A program made the translations under genes and the position numbers. Below the pieces are notes generated by a model that ran no database searches, was not told the origin of the DNA, and saw nothing but the letters and a program-made list of their open reading frames with translations. Positions 50,861 to 60,493 of a stretch of 64,000 nt of DNA are shown piece after piece; within the stretch, counting starts at the first letter, position 1, and each line of letters opens with the position of its first letter. This DNA is from Deinococcus sonorensis KR-87 (GTDB lineage Bacteria > Deinococcota > Deinococci > Deinococcales > Deinococcaceae): the NCBI RefSeq assembly GCF_040256395.1, contig NZ_CP158299.1:959501-1023500 (forward strand), read 5' to 3'.

Positions 50861-50891
50861 ACTCTAGTCAAAAGCGGTCGCTGCATTTTGA
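50861..50891. promoter_or_regulatory. Divergent promoter region with inverted repeat
   Basis: The minus-strand -10 TAGAGT (50861-50866) abuts a dyad TCAAAA (50868-50873) / TTTTGA (50886-50891) with a 12-base spacer; extending two bases adds one more match. Candidate operator for the winged-helix regulator, covering its own promoter. Confidence 0.45.
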
Positions 50892-50916
50892 GTTGCCCGG
50901 CGCCCACCCTGGAGTC

Positions 50917-52131
50917 ATGACCACCTTCACGGCGTTGCCCCGGCTGTCTGTCCACTTCTGGCGCTACTGGGCCGGCCTGCTCTGCACCGCGCTCGGCGAC
51001 GCGGTGGTATACATCGCGCTGCCGTTTCTGGTGCTCATTCCGGCGCATCCGGCCGGAACGGCCACCGCGCAGGTGGGGCTGGTGGTGCTGGCCGGCAGCC
51101 TGCCGCGGTTTCTGGCCCCGCTGCTGGGCCTGCTGGCCGACCGGCTGCCGCCCCGGACCCTGCTGATGCTGGCCGGTGGACTGCGCGCCCTGCCGGCGCT
51201 GCTGGCGGGTCTGGCGGCGCTGCGCTCCGGCACGCTGCCGCTGTGGTCCCTGATGCTGCTGGCCGGTCTGAACGGCCTGCTGGCCACCGTGTCGTACACG
51301 GCCGGGAGCGCCATGTTGCCCCGGCTGGTGCCGCCGGCGCTGCTGCCGCGTGCCAACGCGCTGGTCACCGGGGCGCTGCAGGGCGGACCGCTGCTCGGCT
51401 ACGGGCTGGGCGGAGCGCTGCTGGCCCTGGTGGGAGGCGGCTCGGCGCTGCTGCTGGCGGCGGGGCTGACCCTGGGCCTGACACTCGGGGCGCTGGGACT
51501 GCCGGGGCAGCGTCCCCAGCGCCAGGCCACGCCGGAAGGCCTGGGCGCCCTGTTCACCGCCGCGTTTCGGCTGTACGTCCGCAGTCCGCTGCTGCTGGCG
51601 CTGCTGGCCTTCAGCTTCCTGCTGAACCTGCTGCTAAACGTGATGAACGTGCGCGCGCCGGTCCACATGGCCGTGGCGGGCCGGGGCGCGCCGGACTACG
51701 CGGTGTTCGAGGTGCTGATCTCCGGCGGCATGCTGCTGGGCGTCGCGCTGATGGCAGCGCTGCCCGGTCGCCTGGGCCTGGACCGGCTGATCGGGGGCGC
51801 GCGCTGGGGGGTGCTGGCCGGGCTGATGGGCCTGCTGCCGGACGCGGTGTGGAGCTGGTGGGCCGGGGCCGCCGTGTTCGGCCTGGGGCTGGGAGTGCTG
51901 GAGGTGGCGGCCACCACCCGCATCCAGGGACTGGTGCCGGACGAGGTGCGCGGGCGGGTGATCGGCGCGCTGATGGGCGTCAATGCGGTGGGTCTGTTGC
52001 TGGGTGCCGGGCTGGCGGCGCTGCCCCTGCCGACGGCGACGCTGCTGCTGGGGCTGCTGGCCGCGCTGGTGGGGCTGGCCTTGAGCTGGCCGCTGGCGGT
52101 GCGGGCGCAGCGGGACAGGGAAGAGGGCTGA
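50917..52131 (+). CDS. MFS transporter
   Basis: A 404-residue, 12-segment transporter of the major facilitator superfamily, closest in layout to macrolide-efflux-like MFS (ALGDAVVYIALPFLVL; motif A region LLADRLPPRTLLML; NALVTGALQGGPLLG). The ATG at 50917 follows CTGGAG. Its neighbour regulator and operator suggest inducible efflux; the substrate is unknown. Confidence 0.83.
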   Translation: MTTFTALPRLSVHFWRYWAGLLCTALGDAVVYIALPFLVLIPAHPAGTATAQVGLVVLAGSLPRFLAPLLGLLADRLPPRTLLMLAGGLRALPALLAGLAALRSGTLPLWSLMLLAGLNGLLATVSYTAGSAMLPRLVPPALLPRANALVTGALQGGPLLGYGLGGALLALVGGGSALLLAAGLTLGLTLGALGLPGQRPQRQATPEGLGALFTAAFRLYVRSPLLLALLAFSFLLNLLLNVMNVRAPVHMAVAGRGAPDYAVFEVLISGGMLLGVALMAALPGRLGLDRLIGGARWGVLAGLMGLLPDAVWSWWAGAAVFGLGLGVLEVAATTRIQGLVPDEVRGRVIGALMGVNAVGLLLGAGLAALPLPTATLLLGLLAALVGLALSWPLAVRAQRDREEG

Positions 52132-52140
52132 ACACCCGGA

Positions 52141-52184
52141 ATGAACAGCGCGCCCGGAGAGTCACCTCCAGGCGCGCTGTTCAT
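52141..52184. terminator. Long perfect bidirectional terminator
   Basis: ATGAACAGCGCGCC (52141-52154) pairs fully with GGCGCGCTGTTCAT (52171-52184); an inner GGAG/CTCC stem extends it. It separates the converging MFS and amino-acid permease genes. Confidence 0.75.
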
Positions 52185-52195
52185 GGAAGCTTTTG

Positions 52196-52882
52196 CTACA
52201 CGGCGACGGTGCCGCGCGCCAGCCGGCGCTCCATCAGCCGCTGCACCACCTCCAGCACGCTGCACACCGCCCAGTAGATCAGGGCGGCCATCAGGTACGG
52301 GCCGAACGGCTCGAAAGTGCGGGCCACCACCAGCTGCGCCGAGCGCATCAGCTCCACCACCGTGATCACCGAGATCAGGCTGGTGTCCTTGACCAGCGAG
52401 ATCAGGGTGTTGCCCAGGGAGGGCAGCGCCACCCGCGCGGCCTGCGGCATCACGATCAGCCACAGCGTCTGGCTGCGGTTCAGGCCCAGGCTCAGCGCCG
52501 CCTCGCGCTGGCCGCGCGGCACCGACTGGATGGCCGCCCGCAGCGTCTCCGAGAGGTACGCGCCGGCATTCAGCGTCAGGGCCAGCACCCCGCCGGTCAG
52601 CGGATTGAGCGTCAGGCCCAGGCTGGGCAGGCCGTAGTAGATCACGAAGATCTGCACCAGCAGCGGCGTGCCGCGGATAAACGACACGTACAGCCCGCTG
52701 AGCGTGCGCAGCAGGCCCACGGGGGTCAGCCGCAGCAGCGCCACCAGAAAGCCCAGCGGCAGGCCCAGCAGCATGGCAGCCAGCGCGTACCCGAGCGTGA
52801 CCGGGGTGTAGCTGAGCAGGGTGGGCAGCGCCTGCAGGGCGCTCTGCCACACCACCTGCCACTGCTGGAGGGCGCTGTCCAT
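52196..52882 (-). CDS. Polar amino-acid ABC transporter permease
   Basis: A 228-residue His/Glu/Gln-type permease with about five membrane segments and the EAA loop AALSLGLNRSQTLWLIVMPQ. The segment SGLYVSFIRGTPLLVQIFVI is the family's conserved region. It follows the binding-protein gene by five bases. No ATPase gene is adjacent, so a shared ATPase must be encoded elsewhere. Confidence 0.87.
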   Translation of the reverse strand: MDSALQQWQVVWQSALQALPTLLSYTPVTLGYALAAMLLGLPLGFLVALLRLTPVGLLRTLSGLYVSFIRGTPLLVQIFVIYYGLPSLGLTLNPLTGGVLALTLNAGAYLSETLRAAIQSVPRGQREAALSLGLNRSQTLWLIVMPQAARVALPSLGNTLISLVKDTSLISVITVVELMRSAQLVVARTFEPFGPYLMAALIYWAVCSVLEVVQRLMERRLARGTVAV

Positions 52883-52887
52883 TCAGC

Positions 52888-53652
52888 TCACTTGCCCGGC
52901 TTGCTCACGTCCTGCCCGAACCACTTGCGGCTCAGCTTGGCGTAGGTGCCGTCGGCCTTCAGCTGCAGCAGCGCGCGGTCCACCGCCGTCTTGAGGGCCG
53001 TGCCGCTCTTGCGCATCGCGATGGCCACCGGCTGCGGATCGTCGAGGATCCCCGCGCCCCGGACCGGCAGATGCTGCTTCTGGATCAGGTAGCCGACCAG
53101 CAGCCGGTCATTGACCGCCGCGTCCAGCCGGCCAGCGGCCAGGTCCGCGAGGTACTCGGGCGCGCCGGGGTACGTGACCACGTTGATGCCGCCCGCCTTG
53201 CGCAGCATCTGCTCGTAGTTGCTGCCCAGGCCCACGCCCACCCGCTTGCCCTTCAGCGCGTCCAGGCTGTTCAGGTTGGCGGCGTTGCTCTTGCGCACGA
53301 TGATCTGGGCGCTGCTGTAGGCGTAGGGGGCCGAGAACAGGATGCTCTTCTGCCGCTCGGCGGTCACGCCCACCTGATTCACCACCGCGTCGAACTTGCC
53401 CGCCTGCAGGCCGGCCAGAATGCCGCTCCACTCCGTCAGCACGAACTGCGGCTTCAGGCCCAGCTTGGCCGCCACCGCCGAGGCGATGTCCACGTCGAAG
53501 CCGGTCAGCTGCCCCGCCTCGTCCTTGTAGGTGAAGGGCGGGTAGGTGCCTTCCATGCCGATGGTCAGCACGCCCGGCTTGAGGGTGTCGAGGCTGGCCG
53601 CCTGGGCGGAGGCGAGGGCCAGCAGGGCCAGCGGAACGAGGATACGCTTCAT
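52888..53652 (-). CDS. Polar amino-acid ABC transporter substrate-binding protein
   Basis: A 254-residue family-3 binding protein with a Sec signal peptide (cleavage near ASAQA) and GMEGTYPPFTYKDEAGQLTGFDVD, the ligand-binding signature; GVGLGSNYEQML and AAVNDRLLVGYLI follow. Cystine or a polar amino acid is the likely ligand. GAAGGAG-type ribosome site upstream of the ATG. Confidence 0.88.
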   Translation of the reverse strand: MKRILVPLALLALASAQAASLDTLKPGVLTIGMEGTYPPFTYKDEAGQLTGFDVDIASAVAAKLGLKPQFVLTEWSGILAGLQAGKFDAVVNQVGVTAERQKSILFSAPYAYSSAQIIVRKSNAANLNSLDALKGKRVGVGLGSNYEQMLRKAGGINVVTYPGAPEYLADLAAGRLDAAVNDRLLVGYLIQKQHLPVRGAGILDDPQPVAIAMRKSGTALKTAVDRALLQLKADGTYAKLSRKWFGQDVSKPGK

Positions 53653-53760
53653 CAGGAACTCCTTCTCCTGCTCCAGCGGCGAGCAGGCAACCGGATCACC
53701 TTACACCTTCGGTCAACAACTCCACTGTGACGACCTCTGCACAAGGGGTCTCATCAATCC

Positions 53761-54465
53761 TTACGGCAGCAGGTCCTCGTCCTCGATCAGGAAGTCCACC
53801 GCGCCGGAGCCGATCTCGTAGAAGCCGCCGATCACCCGGATCTGGCCGCTGGCCTCGGCCGCCTGCACCACCGGCTTCCGGCGCAGCTCGGCCACCTGGG
53901 TGCGCACGTTGCTCAGCACCGCCTCACGCATGCGGCTTTTCTTGTCCCGGATCGTCGGCATGGTCCGCAGCGACGGCTGAATGCGGCGGATCAGCTGCTG
54001 CAGGGCGGGCGGTTCGCGCTGGATGTCGTCTTCCGGCAGCATGGCGGCCCGCACGGCGCCGCAACCCTCGTGGCCCATCACCATCACCAGCCGGATCTGC
54101 AGGTAACGGATCGCGTACTCCAGGGTGCCGAGTTCCGACTCGCCCACCACGTTGCCGGCCACCCGCACCACGAACAGGTCGCCGAAGCCCTGGTCGAACA
54201 CCAGTTCCACCGGGACCCGGCTGTCGCTGCAGGCCAGCACTGCTGCGAAGGGCGTCTGGCCCATGATCTGGGCGCGGCGCTCGTTGGCGCCCAGTTCCGG
54301 GCGTGTCGCCTGCCCGGAAAAGAAGCGGGCGTTGCCGCTCTTGAGGGCGCGGATGGCGTCGTCCGGCGTGGTGATCACGTTGGGCCGCAGCCCGGCGATC
54401 TCCTCCATGCTGGCTCCGCGCCGGATGGCGTCCAGAATGCGGCTCTCGAAGTCTGGGTCACTCAT
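53761..54465 (-). CDS. Beta-class carbonic anhydrase
   Basis: A 234-residue zinc enzyme interconverting CO2 and bicarbonate. Zinc ligands and dyad appear in ACSDSRVP (C-x-D-x-R) and [10 protein letters not shown] (H-x-x-C). [20 protein letters not shown] is the usual N-terminal stretch. The start at 54465 is chosen because TACAAT lies seven bases upstream; an ATG at 54474 lies inside that element. Confidence 0.92.
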   Translation of the reverse strand: MSDPDFESRILDAIRRGASMEEIAGLRPNVITTPDDAIRALKSGNARFFSGQATRPELGANERRAQIMGQTPFAAVLACSDSRVPVELVFDQGFGDLFVVRVAGNVVGESELGTLEYAIRYLQIRLVMVMGHEGCGAVRAAMLPEDDIQREPPALQQLIRRIQPSLRTMPTIRDKKSRMREAVLSNVRTQVAELRRKPVVQAAEASGQIRVIGGFYEIGSGAVDFLIEDEDLLP

Positions 54466-54472
54466 GAGAGGC

Positions 54473-54478
54473 ATTGTA
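54473..54478 (-). promoter_or_regulatory. Leaderless -10 element of the carbonic anhydrase gene
   Basis: TACAAT on the minus strand, seven bases before the ATG at 54465. Confidence 0.6.
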
Positions 54479-54511
54479 AGTGCAGCAAACCCCCGGGCCG
54501 GCCGGGTCCGC

Positions 54512-54517
54512 TATCAT
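54512..54517 (+). promoter_or_regulatory. Leaderless -10 element
   Basis: TATCAT seven bases before the ATG at 54525; divergent from the carbonic anhydrase promoter. Confidence 0.5.
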
Positions 54518-54524
54518 TCTGTTC

Positions 54525-54914
54525 ATGACAGAACAGCACGCCGAGACGCTGCCGGATCCGGCGGCCCTGCAGGACATGTTTGACCGTTACACCGCGCTGC
54601 GCGACACCATCCAGGGGCTGCAGGCCGAGCGCGAGCAGCTCAGCGAGCAGATCAAGGCCGCGCTGGACGCAGGCCTCAGCGCCGAGTCGGAGCTGTACCG
54701 CGCCACGCTCAAACGCTCGCGGCGCATCGAGTACCCACTGGACCGCTTCCGGGAAGCCTTCGGGGACGCGGCCGCGCTGGAGGCCGCCGTGATTGACCGC
54801 AAGCGGGCCGAGGCGCTGGCCAAGGCCGGCGACCTGGACCTGGAGCAGCTGCAGCAGCTGGCCGAGGTGCGCGAGGTGGTCAGTCTGGTGCTGGTGGCCC
54901 GGGGAGACGACTGA
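54525..54914 (+). CDS. Coiled-coil protein of unknown function
   Basis: A 129-residue, mainly helical protein with a heptad-like stretch ([20 protein letters not shown], residues about 23-42) and a C-terminal helix ([20 protein letters not shown]). No known domain. It is co-transcribed with the macro-domain gene: the stop and the next ATG share one base (TGATG). Confidence 0.72.
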   Translation: MTEQHAETLPDPAALQDMFDRYTALRDTIQGLQAEREQLSEQIKAALDAGLSAESELYRATLKRSRRIEYPLDRFREAFGDAAALEAAVIDRKRAEALAKAGDLDLEQLQQLAEVREVVSLVLVARGDD

Positions 54915-55426
54915 TGCCGCTGGAGATCGTGCAGGGCGATATTGCCGCCGAGCGCAGCTGCGCGGTGGTGACGGCCGCCAATGCCCAGCTGGCGGGCGGC
55001 GGCGGGGTGGACGCGGTGATTCACCGGGCGGCAGGGCCGGCGCTCCTGCGGGCCATCCGGGCCATCGGCGGCACGCCCACCGGCACGGCCGTGATCACCC
55101 CGGCGTTTGAGCTGGAGCGGCAGGGCGTGCGGCACGTCATCCACGCGGTGGGCCCCATCTGGCGCGGCGGGCAGGCCGGCGAGGCCGGGTTGCTGGCCGG
55201 CGCGTACCGCCGCAGTCTGGAGCTGGCCGTGGAGGCCGGCTGTGACAGCGTGTCGTTCCCGGCCATCAGCACCGGGGTGTACGGTTACCCGCTGGCACAG
55301 GCGGCGGAGGTGACGGTGCAGACCATCCGGGCCTTCCTGGAGACGCATCCGGCCCTCCACGTGCGGGTTGTGCTGTACGGCCAGGAGGCGCTGCGGGCCT
55401 TCGAGCGGGCCGGGGCAGGGCGCTAG
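54914..55426 (+). CDS. Macro domain protein, O-acetyl-ADP-ribose deacetylase type
   Basis: A 170-residue single macro domain. The MacroD-type motifs are visible: [35 protein letters not shown] with the catalytic Asp, IHAVGPIW and [12 protein letters not shown]. Such proteins remove ADP-ribose from acidic residues or hydrolyse O-acetyl-ADP-ribose. It follows the coiled-coil gene with one shared base. Confidence 0.9.
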   Translation: MPLEIVQGDIAAERSCAVVTAANAQLAGGGGVDAVIHRAAGPALLRAIRAIGGTPTGTAVITPAFELERQGVRHVIHAVGPIWRGGQAGEAGLLAGAYRRSLELAVEAGCDSVSFPAISTGVYGYPLAQAAEVTVQTIRAFLETHPALHVRVVLYGQEALRAFERAGAGR

Positions 55427-55488
55427 GGCCTAAAGGCCCGTTCACCCGCTTCTCGTCTGGACGGGTGCCGGGTGGACCACGCTGAAGC

Positions 55489-55659
55489 ATGACCGATTCC
55501 GACAAGTCGAGCGAGGCCCAGCAGCGTCCCGATCCCACCGCCAAGGTGCCTGCCGAGGGCCAGAGCCACCCGATCCCGGAGGAAGACCAGGGTCAGGACC
55601 AGGGCACCGACACCGCCTACAACCGTGAACCCGCCGAGGGCGGGCGTGACGAGAGCTGA
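55489..55659 (+). CDS. Short hydrophilic disordered protein
   Basis: A 56-residue frame, MTDSDKSSEAQQRPDPTAK onward, ending EPAEGGRDES. Nearly all residues are polar or charged (Asp, Glu, Gln, Pro, Thr). Its 3' end overlaps the endonuclease III gene by 14 bases, supporting a coupled, real gene. Its composition resembles the small protein at 24861. No family recognised. Confidence 0.55.
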   Translation: MTDSDKSSEAQQRPDPTAKVPAEGQSHPIPEEDQGQDQGTDTAYNREPAEGGRDES

Positions 55660-56431
55660 GCAGACCCCCAACGCGGAGCGTTCCCCCGAGGAGCGCTCCG
55701 CCCTGCTGCTGTGGATGCACCGGACGCTCACCGACACCTACGGCCCAAAGCCGCTGGTGGCGCGGCGCGACCCGATGCACGAGCTGATCAGCACCATCCT
55801 GTCGCAGCGCACCAACTGGCGCGACGAGGACGCCGCCTACCAGGAACTGGTGGCGCTGGGCGGCGAGCCGCTCAGCTGGGACCGCATCGCGGAGCTGCCG
55901 GTGGAGCAGGTGGCGCATGCCATCCGCCGCAGCAACTACCCGGAGAGCAAGGCCCCGCGCATCCAGGCCACCCTGAAGGCCATCTGTGCCGAGCGCGGCA
56001 GCTATGACCTGAGTTTCCTGGCGACGCTGCCGCCGCAGGAGGGCCTGAAGTGGCTGACCAACCTGCCGGGGGTGGGGGTCAAGACCGCCAGTCTGGTGCT
56101 GCTGTTCAACTTCTCTCTGCCGCTCTTTCCGGTGGACACCCACGTGCACCGCATCACCAGCCGGGTGGGCGCCATTCCGGCGATGGGCGAGGCGGCGGCC
56201 CACAAGGCGCTGCTGCGGCTGCTGCCCCCGGACCCGCCGCTGCTGTACGAGCTGCACGTGAACCTGCTCAGCCACGGCCAGCAGGTGTGTACCTTCAGCC
56301 GCCCCCGCTGCGGCAAGTGCGTGCTGCGCGAACGCTGCGACGCGTATGCCCGCTACGGGGACCGGGTACCCAGCTTCGCCGAGACCGGGGTGGGCAAGGG
56401 GAAGGCCAAAGGCAAGGCGGCCGCCGCCTAG
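55646..56431 (+). CDS. Endonuclease III family DNA glycosylase/AP lyase
   Basis: A 261-residue base-excision-repair enzyme removing oxidised pyrimidines. The helix-hairpin-helix LPGVGVKTAS holds catalytic Lys146, and VDTHVHR holds Asp164, the same 18-residue spacing as in E. coli Nth. The 4Fe-4S ligands are the four cysteines of CTFSRPRCGKCVLRERC (C-x6-C-x2-C-x5-C). A basic tail GKGKAKGK follows. Deinococcus has several Nth paralogues, so the exact orthologue is not assigned. GTG at 55646 is chosen; GTG at 55625 is possible. Confidence 0.88.
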   Translation: MTRAEQTPNAERSPEERSALLLWMHRTLTDTYGPKPLVARRDPMHELISTILSQRTNWRDEDAAYQELVALGGEPLSWDRIAELPVEQVAHAIRRSNYPESKAPRIQATLKAICAERGSYDLSFLATLPPQEGLKWLTNLPGVGVKTASLVLLFNFSLPLFPVDTHVHRITSRVGAIPAMGEAAAHKALLRLLPPDPPLLYELHVNLLSHGQQVCTFSRPRCGKCVLRERCDAYARYGDRVPSFAETGVGKGKAKGKAAAA

Positions 56432-57538
56432 CTACCCTTCCAGAAAGGCCGTCACCACCCGGTTGAGCACCCACCAGCCGTCCGGGGTGGCGCTCAGCTG
56501 GTCGTCCTGCAGGGTCAGCAGGCCGCGCCGCCGCTGCTGCTCAATCACCGCGCCGTACCGCGCCCGCACGTCCAGACCGCTGCGCTCCGAGAGGGCGGTC
56601 AGGTCCAGGCCCTCGCGCAGCCGCAGGCCCATGAACAGCGCGTCGGTGATCAGGTCCTCCGGGTCCAGCGGCTCGGTCTCGCCCGGCGCGCCGGCCAGCC
56701 ACTCGTGCAGATGGGCGTTGGTGCGGCGTGCGGGCGGCGTTCCCGGATAGAACCCGGCCGCGCCGGGTCCCAGGCCCAGAAAGTACTGGCCGGTCCAGTA
56801 GGCGCGGTTGTGGCGGCTCTGGGCGCCGGGGCGGGCATAGTTGCTCACCTCGTAGCGCTCGAAGCCGGCGGCCGTCAGCAGCGCCTCGGTCTGCTCGAAA
56901 CCGGCCCGCTCATCGTCCTCGTCCACCGTGACGCCCTGCCGGGCAAACGGCGTGCCCGGCTCCACGGTCAGGGTGTAGGCGCTGACATGCTCCACCCCCA
57001 GCCGCACCAGCCCGGCGATGTCCTGGGCCAGCGGCTGACCGGCCACCGCCGTGATCAGGTCGCCGCTGACCCGGAACCCGGCCTCCAGCAGCGTGGTCAC
57101 GGCCTCCTGCGCCTGCCGGGCCGAGTGCTGGCGGCCCAGGAACTGCAGCGTCGGATCGTCCAGGCTCTGCACTCCCACCGAGGCGCGGTCAAAGCCCAGG
57201 CTGCGCCAGAAGCGGGCGCGCTCGGCCGAGACAGTGCCGGGATTCACCTCCAGCGTGTTCTCCAGACGGCCCCAGCCGAGATGCCGCCGCACCGTGCCCA
57301 CCAGCGCCTCCAGCTCGTGGTCGCGCAGGAACGAGGGGGTGCCGCCGCCCAGGTACACCGTGTCGAGGGCCGTCGGGTGCTGGGCGGCCAGCTGCCGCGC
57401 CTCCTGCTCCAACCGCTCCAGATAGCGCGCCACCAGATCGCCCTGCCGCAGCAGCACGTGAAAGTCGCAGTAGGGGCAGATGGTGGGGCAGAACGGCACA
57501 TGCACGTACGCATGACGCACCGGGGCAGGCAGGCTCAC
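56432..57538 (-). CDS. hemW: Radical SAM heme chaperone HemW
   Basis: A 368-residue radical SAM protein. The cluster ligands are Cys17, Cys21 and Cys24 in [10 protein letters not shown]; the Phe-like end and the lack of a fourth Cys point to HemW rather than coproporphyrinogen dehydrogenase Hem[23 protein letters not shown] and [15 protein letters not shown] follow. It inserts heme into respiratory proteins. Its stop is adjacent to the endonuclease stop on the other strand (TAG-CTA). Confidence 0.88.
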   Translation of the reverse strand: MSLPAPVRHAYVHVPFCPTICPYCDFHVLLRQGDLVARYLERLEQEARQLAAQHPTALDTVYLGGGTPSFLRDHELEALVGTVRRHLGWGRLENTLEVNPGTVSAERARFWRSLGFDRASVGVQSLDDPTLQFLGRQHSARQAQEAVTTLLEAGFRVSGDLITAVAGQPLAQDIAGLVRLGVEHVSAYTLTVEPGTPFARQGVTVDEDDERAGFEQTEALLTAAGFERYEVSNYARPGAQSRHNRAYWTGQYFLGLGPGAAGFYPGTPPARRTNAHLHEWLAGAPGETEPLDPEDLITDALFMGLRLREGLDLTALSERSGLDVRARYGAVIEQQRRRGLLTLQDDQLSATPDGWWVLNRVVTAFLEG

Positions 57539-57548
57539 GCCGGGGAGT

Positions 57549-58103
57549 CTAGAGTGCCGCCGGGTCCGGGAGTGTGGTGCGTGTCTGAGCGCGGCCGGGT
57601 GCCAGGGCGTGTGGGGTGGCCTGCCACCACGTGAGCAGGGTGGCGCTCAGGTCCTGTGGCGCGCACACCCGCACCGCCAGGTCCAGCTGGGCCGCGACGC
57701 TGGCCGCCGCACACTCGCCCTGCTCGCCGCTGTGGCCCAGCGCGTCGGTCCAGGCCGGCAGCACGCCACCCTCCTGAAAACTCAGGTCGCCCTGCTCCAC
57801 GGTCCGGAGCGGCACGCTTACGGCGGGTCCACGCGCTAGCGCCCGGTCCAGCACCACCACGCCGGTCAGTGGACGGCCCTGCAGCGGATCGGTGTACAGC
57901 CGCAGCGCGGCGGTCAGCGGTGTCAGGTGGTCGTACACCAGCAGCAGGGTCTGGCCCTTGCCCGGCAACGCCTCCAGCACCCGGGCCGCCTCGCGGGCCT
58001 GCTCCGGCCTCGCCGCCACCGCCCAGTGATGCCCGCCGGCCCCGCCCTGATACAGCGCCAGCGTGCTGCCGTACACGTCGCTCCAGCTTCCAGTCAGCTG
58101 CAT
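57549..58103 (-). CDS. Protein of unknown function
   Basis: A 184-residue protein starting [20 protein letters not shown], with [20 protein letters not shown] and [20 protein letters not shown] in the middle. Mixed alpha/beta, no membrane segment, no known motif. The ATG at 58103 follows TAGAAT by seven bases, so a leaderless start is favoured over ATG at 58112. It sits ten bases upstream of hemW and is probably co-transcribed with it. Confidence 0.65.
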   Translation of the reverse strand: MQLTGSWSDVYGSTLALYQGGAGGHHWAVAARPEQAREAARVLEALPGKGQTLLLVYDHLTPLTAALRLYTDPLQGRPLTGVVVLDRALARGPAVSVPLRTVEQGDLSFQEGGVLPAWTDALGHSGEQGECAAASVAAQLDLAVRVCAPQDLSATLLTWWQATPHALAPGRAQTRTTLPDPAAL

Positions 58104-58110
58104 GGCTGGC

Positions 58111-58116
58111 ATTCTA
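58111..58116 (-). promoter_or_regulatory. Leaderless -10 element
   Basis: TAGAAT on the minus strand, seven bases before the ATG at 58103. Confidence 0.5.
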
Positions 58117-58157
58117 CCGGCCTTTGGCCGCGTGGCCTCCTGACCGGGCGCGTCCAC

Positions 58158-58163
58158 TATCAT
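58158..58163 (+). promoter_or_regulatory. Leaderless -10 element
   Basis: TATCAT seven bases before the GTG at 58171. Confidence 0.5.
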
Positions 58164-58170
58164 GTCAGCC

Positions 58171-58923
58171 GTGCGCCTGCTGCTGCTCTCGGACATCCAC
58201 GCCAACGCTGTGGCGCTGGAGGCGGTGCTGGCCGATGCCCAGGCCCGGCGCTACGACCGGGTGGTGTTCCTGGGCGACGCGGTGGGCTACGGTCCGCGCC
58301 CGGAAGAGGTGCTGGCCACCCTGCGCCGCCTGGACGCCACCTGCATTCTGGGCAACCACGAGGAACACCTGCTGGAGCTGATCCAGCACCCGGCCGCACC
58401 GCACAACTCGGTGGTGCTGCAGGCGCTGGAGTGGCAGTTGACCCGGCTGGACAGCGCCGACCTCCACGACCTGAACCGCTGGCGCGACGGCATCGAGGAC
58501 CCGGAGGTGGGCGCCCGCTACCGCCACGGCAGCCCGCTGGCCCTGGACCAGTACACCGACTCGGTCACGGCCGCGCGCGAGGTGTTCGCCAGCTGGGCCG
58601 GTCGGCTGGCTTTCGTGGGCCACACCCACGTGCCGGGCGTCTACGCCACCCTGAACGCGCCGGTGGGCGAGTGGGTCAAGTTCCAGGGCTTTCCGGAGGG
58701 CGGGAGCTACATGGTGCCGCCCAGCGCCCGGGTGATCCTCAACCCCGGCTCGGTGGGTCAGCCGCGTGACGGCAACCCGCAGGCCAGCTACGCCGTCTAC
58801 GACACGGGACGCAGCAACTTTGAGGTGTACCGCGTGAGCTATGACGTGCCGCTGGTGCAACGGCAGATTCTGGAGGCCGGGCTGCCCGAGGTGCTGGCGG
58901 CCCGGCTGAGCATCGGCAAATGA
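58171..58923 (+). CDS. Calcineurin-type metallophosphoesterase
   Basis: A 250-residue phosphoesterase with the five-motif metal site: [26 protein letters not shown], and GHTHVPG near residue 155. The set, and length, resemble YfcE/DevT-type or diadenosine-polyphosphatase-like enzymes; the substrate is unknown. GTG at 58171 is selected because it gives the usual N terminus [12 protein letters not shown] and follows a -10 at seven bases; ATG at 58162 lies within that element. It begins the operon with holB and trpF. Confidence 0.83.
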   Translation: MRLLLLSDIHANAVALEAVLADAQARRYDRVVFLGDAVGYGPRPEEVLATLRRLDATCILGNHEEHLLELIQHPAAPHNSVVLQALEWQLTRLDSADLHDLNRWRDGIEDPEVGARYRHGSPLALDQYTDSVTAAREVFASWAGRLAFVGHTHVPGVYATLNAPVGEWVKFQGFPEGGSYMVPPSARVILNPGSVGQPRDGNPQASYAVYDTGRSNFEVYRVSYDVPLVQRQILEAGLPEVLAARLSIGK

Positions 58924-59867
58924 CGGCCGCACTGCCGCCCGAACTGCACCCGGTCCTGCTGGACGAGGTGCGCGGCTACCGGGGCCACGCCCTGCTGCTG
59001 ACCGGGCCGGCGCGGGCCGGCAAGGGCGGGCTGGCGCTGCGGATCGCGGCCCTGCAGAACTGCAGCGGCGCCGACCCGCGCAGCCCGGAGGCGCCCTGCG
59101 GCCACTGCGCGTCCTGCCGCAGCCTGGCGCTGGGGGCGCACCCGGACCTGCTGACGGTCAGCCCGCGCACCACCACCAGCACCGGCCGGGTGGCACGGCG
59201 GCGCATCATCCCGATCGGGGCAATTCTGGAGGAGCGCGACGACGCCCACGAGTTCGAGCAGCACGTGTACCAGTTCGTGGAGCTGCGGCCCACCTACCGC
59301 CGCCGGGTGGTGCTGATCGAGGGGGCCGAGCACCTCAACGAGAACGCCGCCAACGCCCTGCTGAAGCTGATCGAGGAGCCGCCCTACGACGCACTGTTTC
59401 TGCTGCTGGCCGAGGATCTGCGCGCGGTGATGCCCACCATCGTGAGCCGCTCCGCGCGCCTGAGCGTGACGCCGCTGGGCGAAAGCGGCATGCAGCGGGC
59501 CGCCACGCTGGCCGGCCTGCAGCCGGACCCGGAACTGCTGGCGCTGGCGGCCGGGCGTCCCGGGGTGCTGGGCGCGGCGGAGGCGGTGACGGCGGCGCTG
59601 GAGGACGGGCGGCGGCTCACGGAGGCGGTGCGCGGCAGCCTGCTGGAGACGCTGGAGGCGGCCGAGACGATGGAGAAGCGTTTCGACAGCGAGTGGCACG
59701 TGCAGGCGCTTCACCACCTGTGGCAGCACGAGTCGCCGCAGGTGCGCGCCCACGCGGACGACGCGCTGGAACGGCTGCTGTCGGCGCTGGAAGGCTACGC
59801 CAGCCCCAGCCTCGCGTTCCAGGTGTTCGCGCTGGACCTGCGCGCGGCCTTCGGGGAGGGCGGATGA
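58920..59867 (+). CDS. holB: DNA polymerase III delta' subunit
   Basis: A 315-residue clamp-loader subunit. The P-loop is GPARAGKG (29-36), with Gly in place of the usual Thr/Ser after Lys, as expected for a non-hydrolysing delta' subunit. A zinc site (Cys48, Cys60, Cys63, Cys66) follows, then [24 protein letters not shown] and the SRSARL sensor region. It overlaps the phosphoesterase gene by four bases and the trpF gene by four. Confidence 0.85.
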   Translation: MTAALPPELHPVLLDEVRGYRGHALLLTGPARAGKGGLALRIAALQNCSGADPRSPEAPCGHCASCRSLALGAHPDLLTVSPRTTTSTGRVARRRIIPIGAILEERDDAHEFEQHVYQFVELRPTYRRRVVLIEGAEHLNENAANALLKLIEEPPYDALFLLLAEDLRAVMPTIVSRSARLSVTPLGESGMQRAATLAGLQPDPELLALAAGRPGVLGAAEAVTAALEDGRRLTEAVRGSLLETLEAAETMEKRFDSEWHVQALHHLWQHESPQVRAHADDALERLLSALEGYASPSLAFQVFALDLRAAFGEGG

Positions 59868-60493
59868 CCCGGGTCAAGATCTGCGGCACCACCACGGTGG
59901 CCGACGGGATGCTGGCGGCCGAGGCCGGCGCCGACGCCATCGGGCTGATCTTCGCGCCCGTCAGCCGGCGGCAGGTGGACGTGCAGACGGCCCGCCAGAT
60001 CAGCCTGGCGGTGGGGCCAGCGGTGGGCCGGGTGGGCGTCTTTCTGGACCAGCCACTGGACGAGGTCTTGCGGCTCGCAGCAGCGGCCCGGGTCTCGGCC
60101 GTGCAGATTCACGGCCGGGTGTCAAGTCTTTACCTGGAGACGCTGGCTTGCTACCATCCCGTTCTGCGTGTGCTGACCCCCGCTGAGCTGGCGGGGGCCG
60201 GTGCGCCGCCCATAGGCCACACCCTGATGTTGGACGCGCCCACGCCAGGCCAGGGGGTGCCGCTCGACTGGGAAGCGCTGCGGCCGGGCTTTCTGCCGGG
60301 CAGCTGGCTGGCCGGTGGGCTGGGACCGGAGAACGTGAAGCAGGCCATTCAGGTGCTGCAACCGGCCGGAGTGGACGCGGTCAGCCGGCTGGAAATGGCG
60401 CCGGGCCACAAGGACCCCGCCAGGGTCCGGGCCTTCATCCAGGCGGTCAAAATGGCCAGCTGGAGTGCCACAAACGAAAGTTATCCACAGTGA
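59864..60493 (+). CDS. trpF: Phosphoribosylanthranilate isomerase
   Basis: A 209-residue TIM-barrel enzyme of tryptophan synthesis. [20 protein letters not shown] at the N terminus holds the catalytic Cys; [12 protein letters not shown] follows, and [15 protein letters not shown] forms the phosphate-binding end. The C-terminal region, [17 protein letters not shown], replaces the common SSGVE version of this segment. The last four residues, SYPQ, are encoded by a DnaA box. The gene is separate from other trp genes and coupled to holB. Confidence 0.9.
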   Translation: MTRVKICGTTTVADGMLAAEAGADAIGLIFAPVSRRQVDVQTARQISLAVGPAVGRVGVFLDQPLDEVLRLAAAARVSAVQIHGRVSSLYLETLACYHPVLRVLTPAELAGAGAPPIGHTLMLDAPTPGQGVPLDWEALRPGFLPGSWLAGGLGPENVKQAIQVLQPAGVDAVSRLEMAPGHKDPARVRAFIQAVKMASWSATNESYPQ

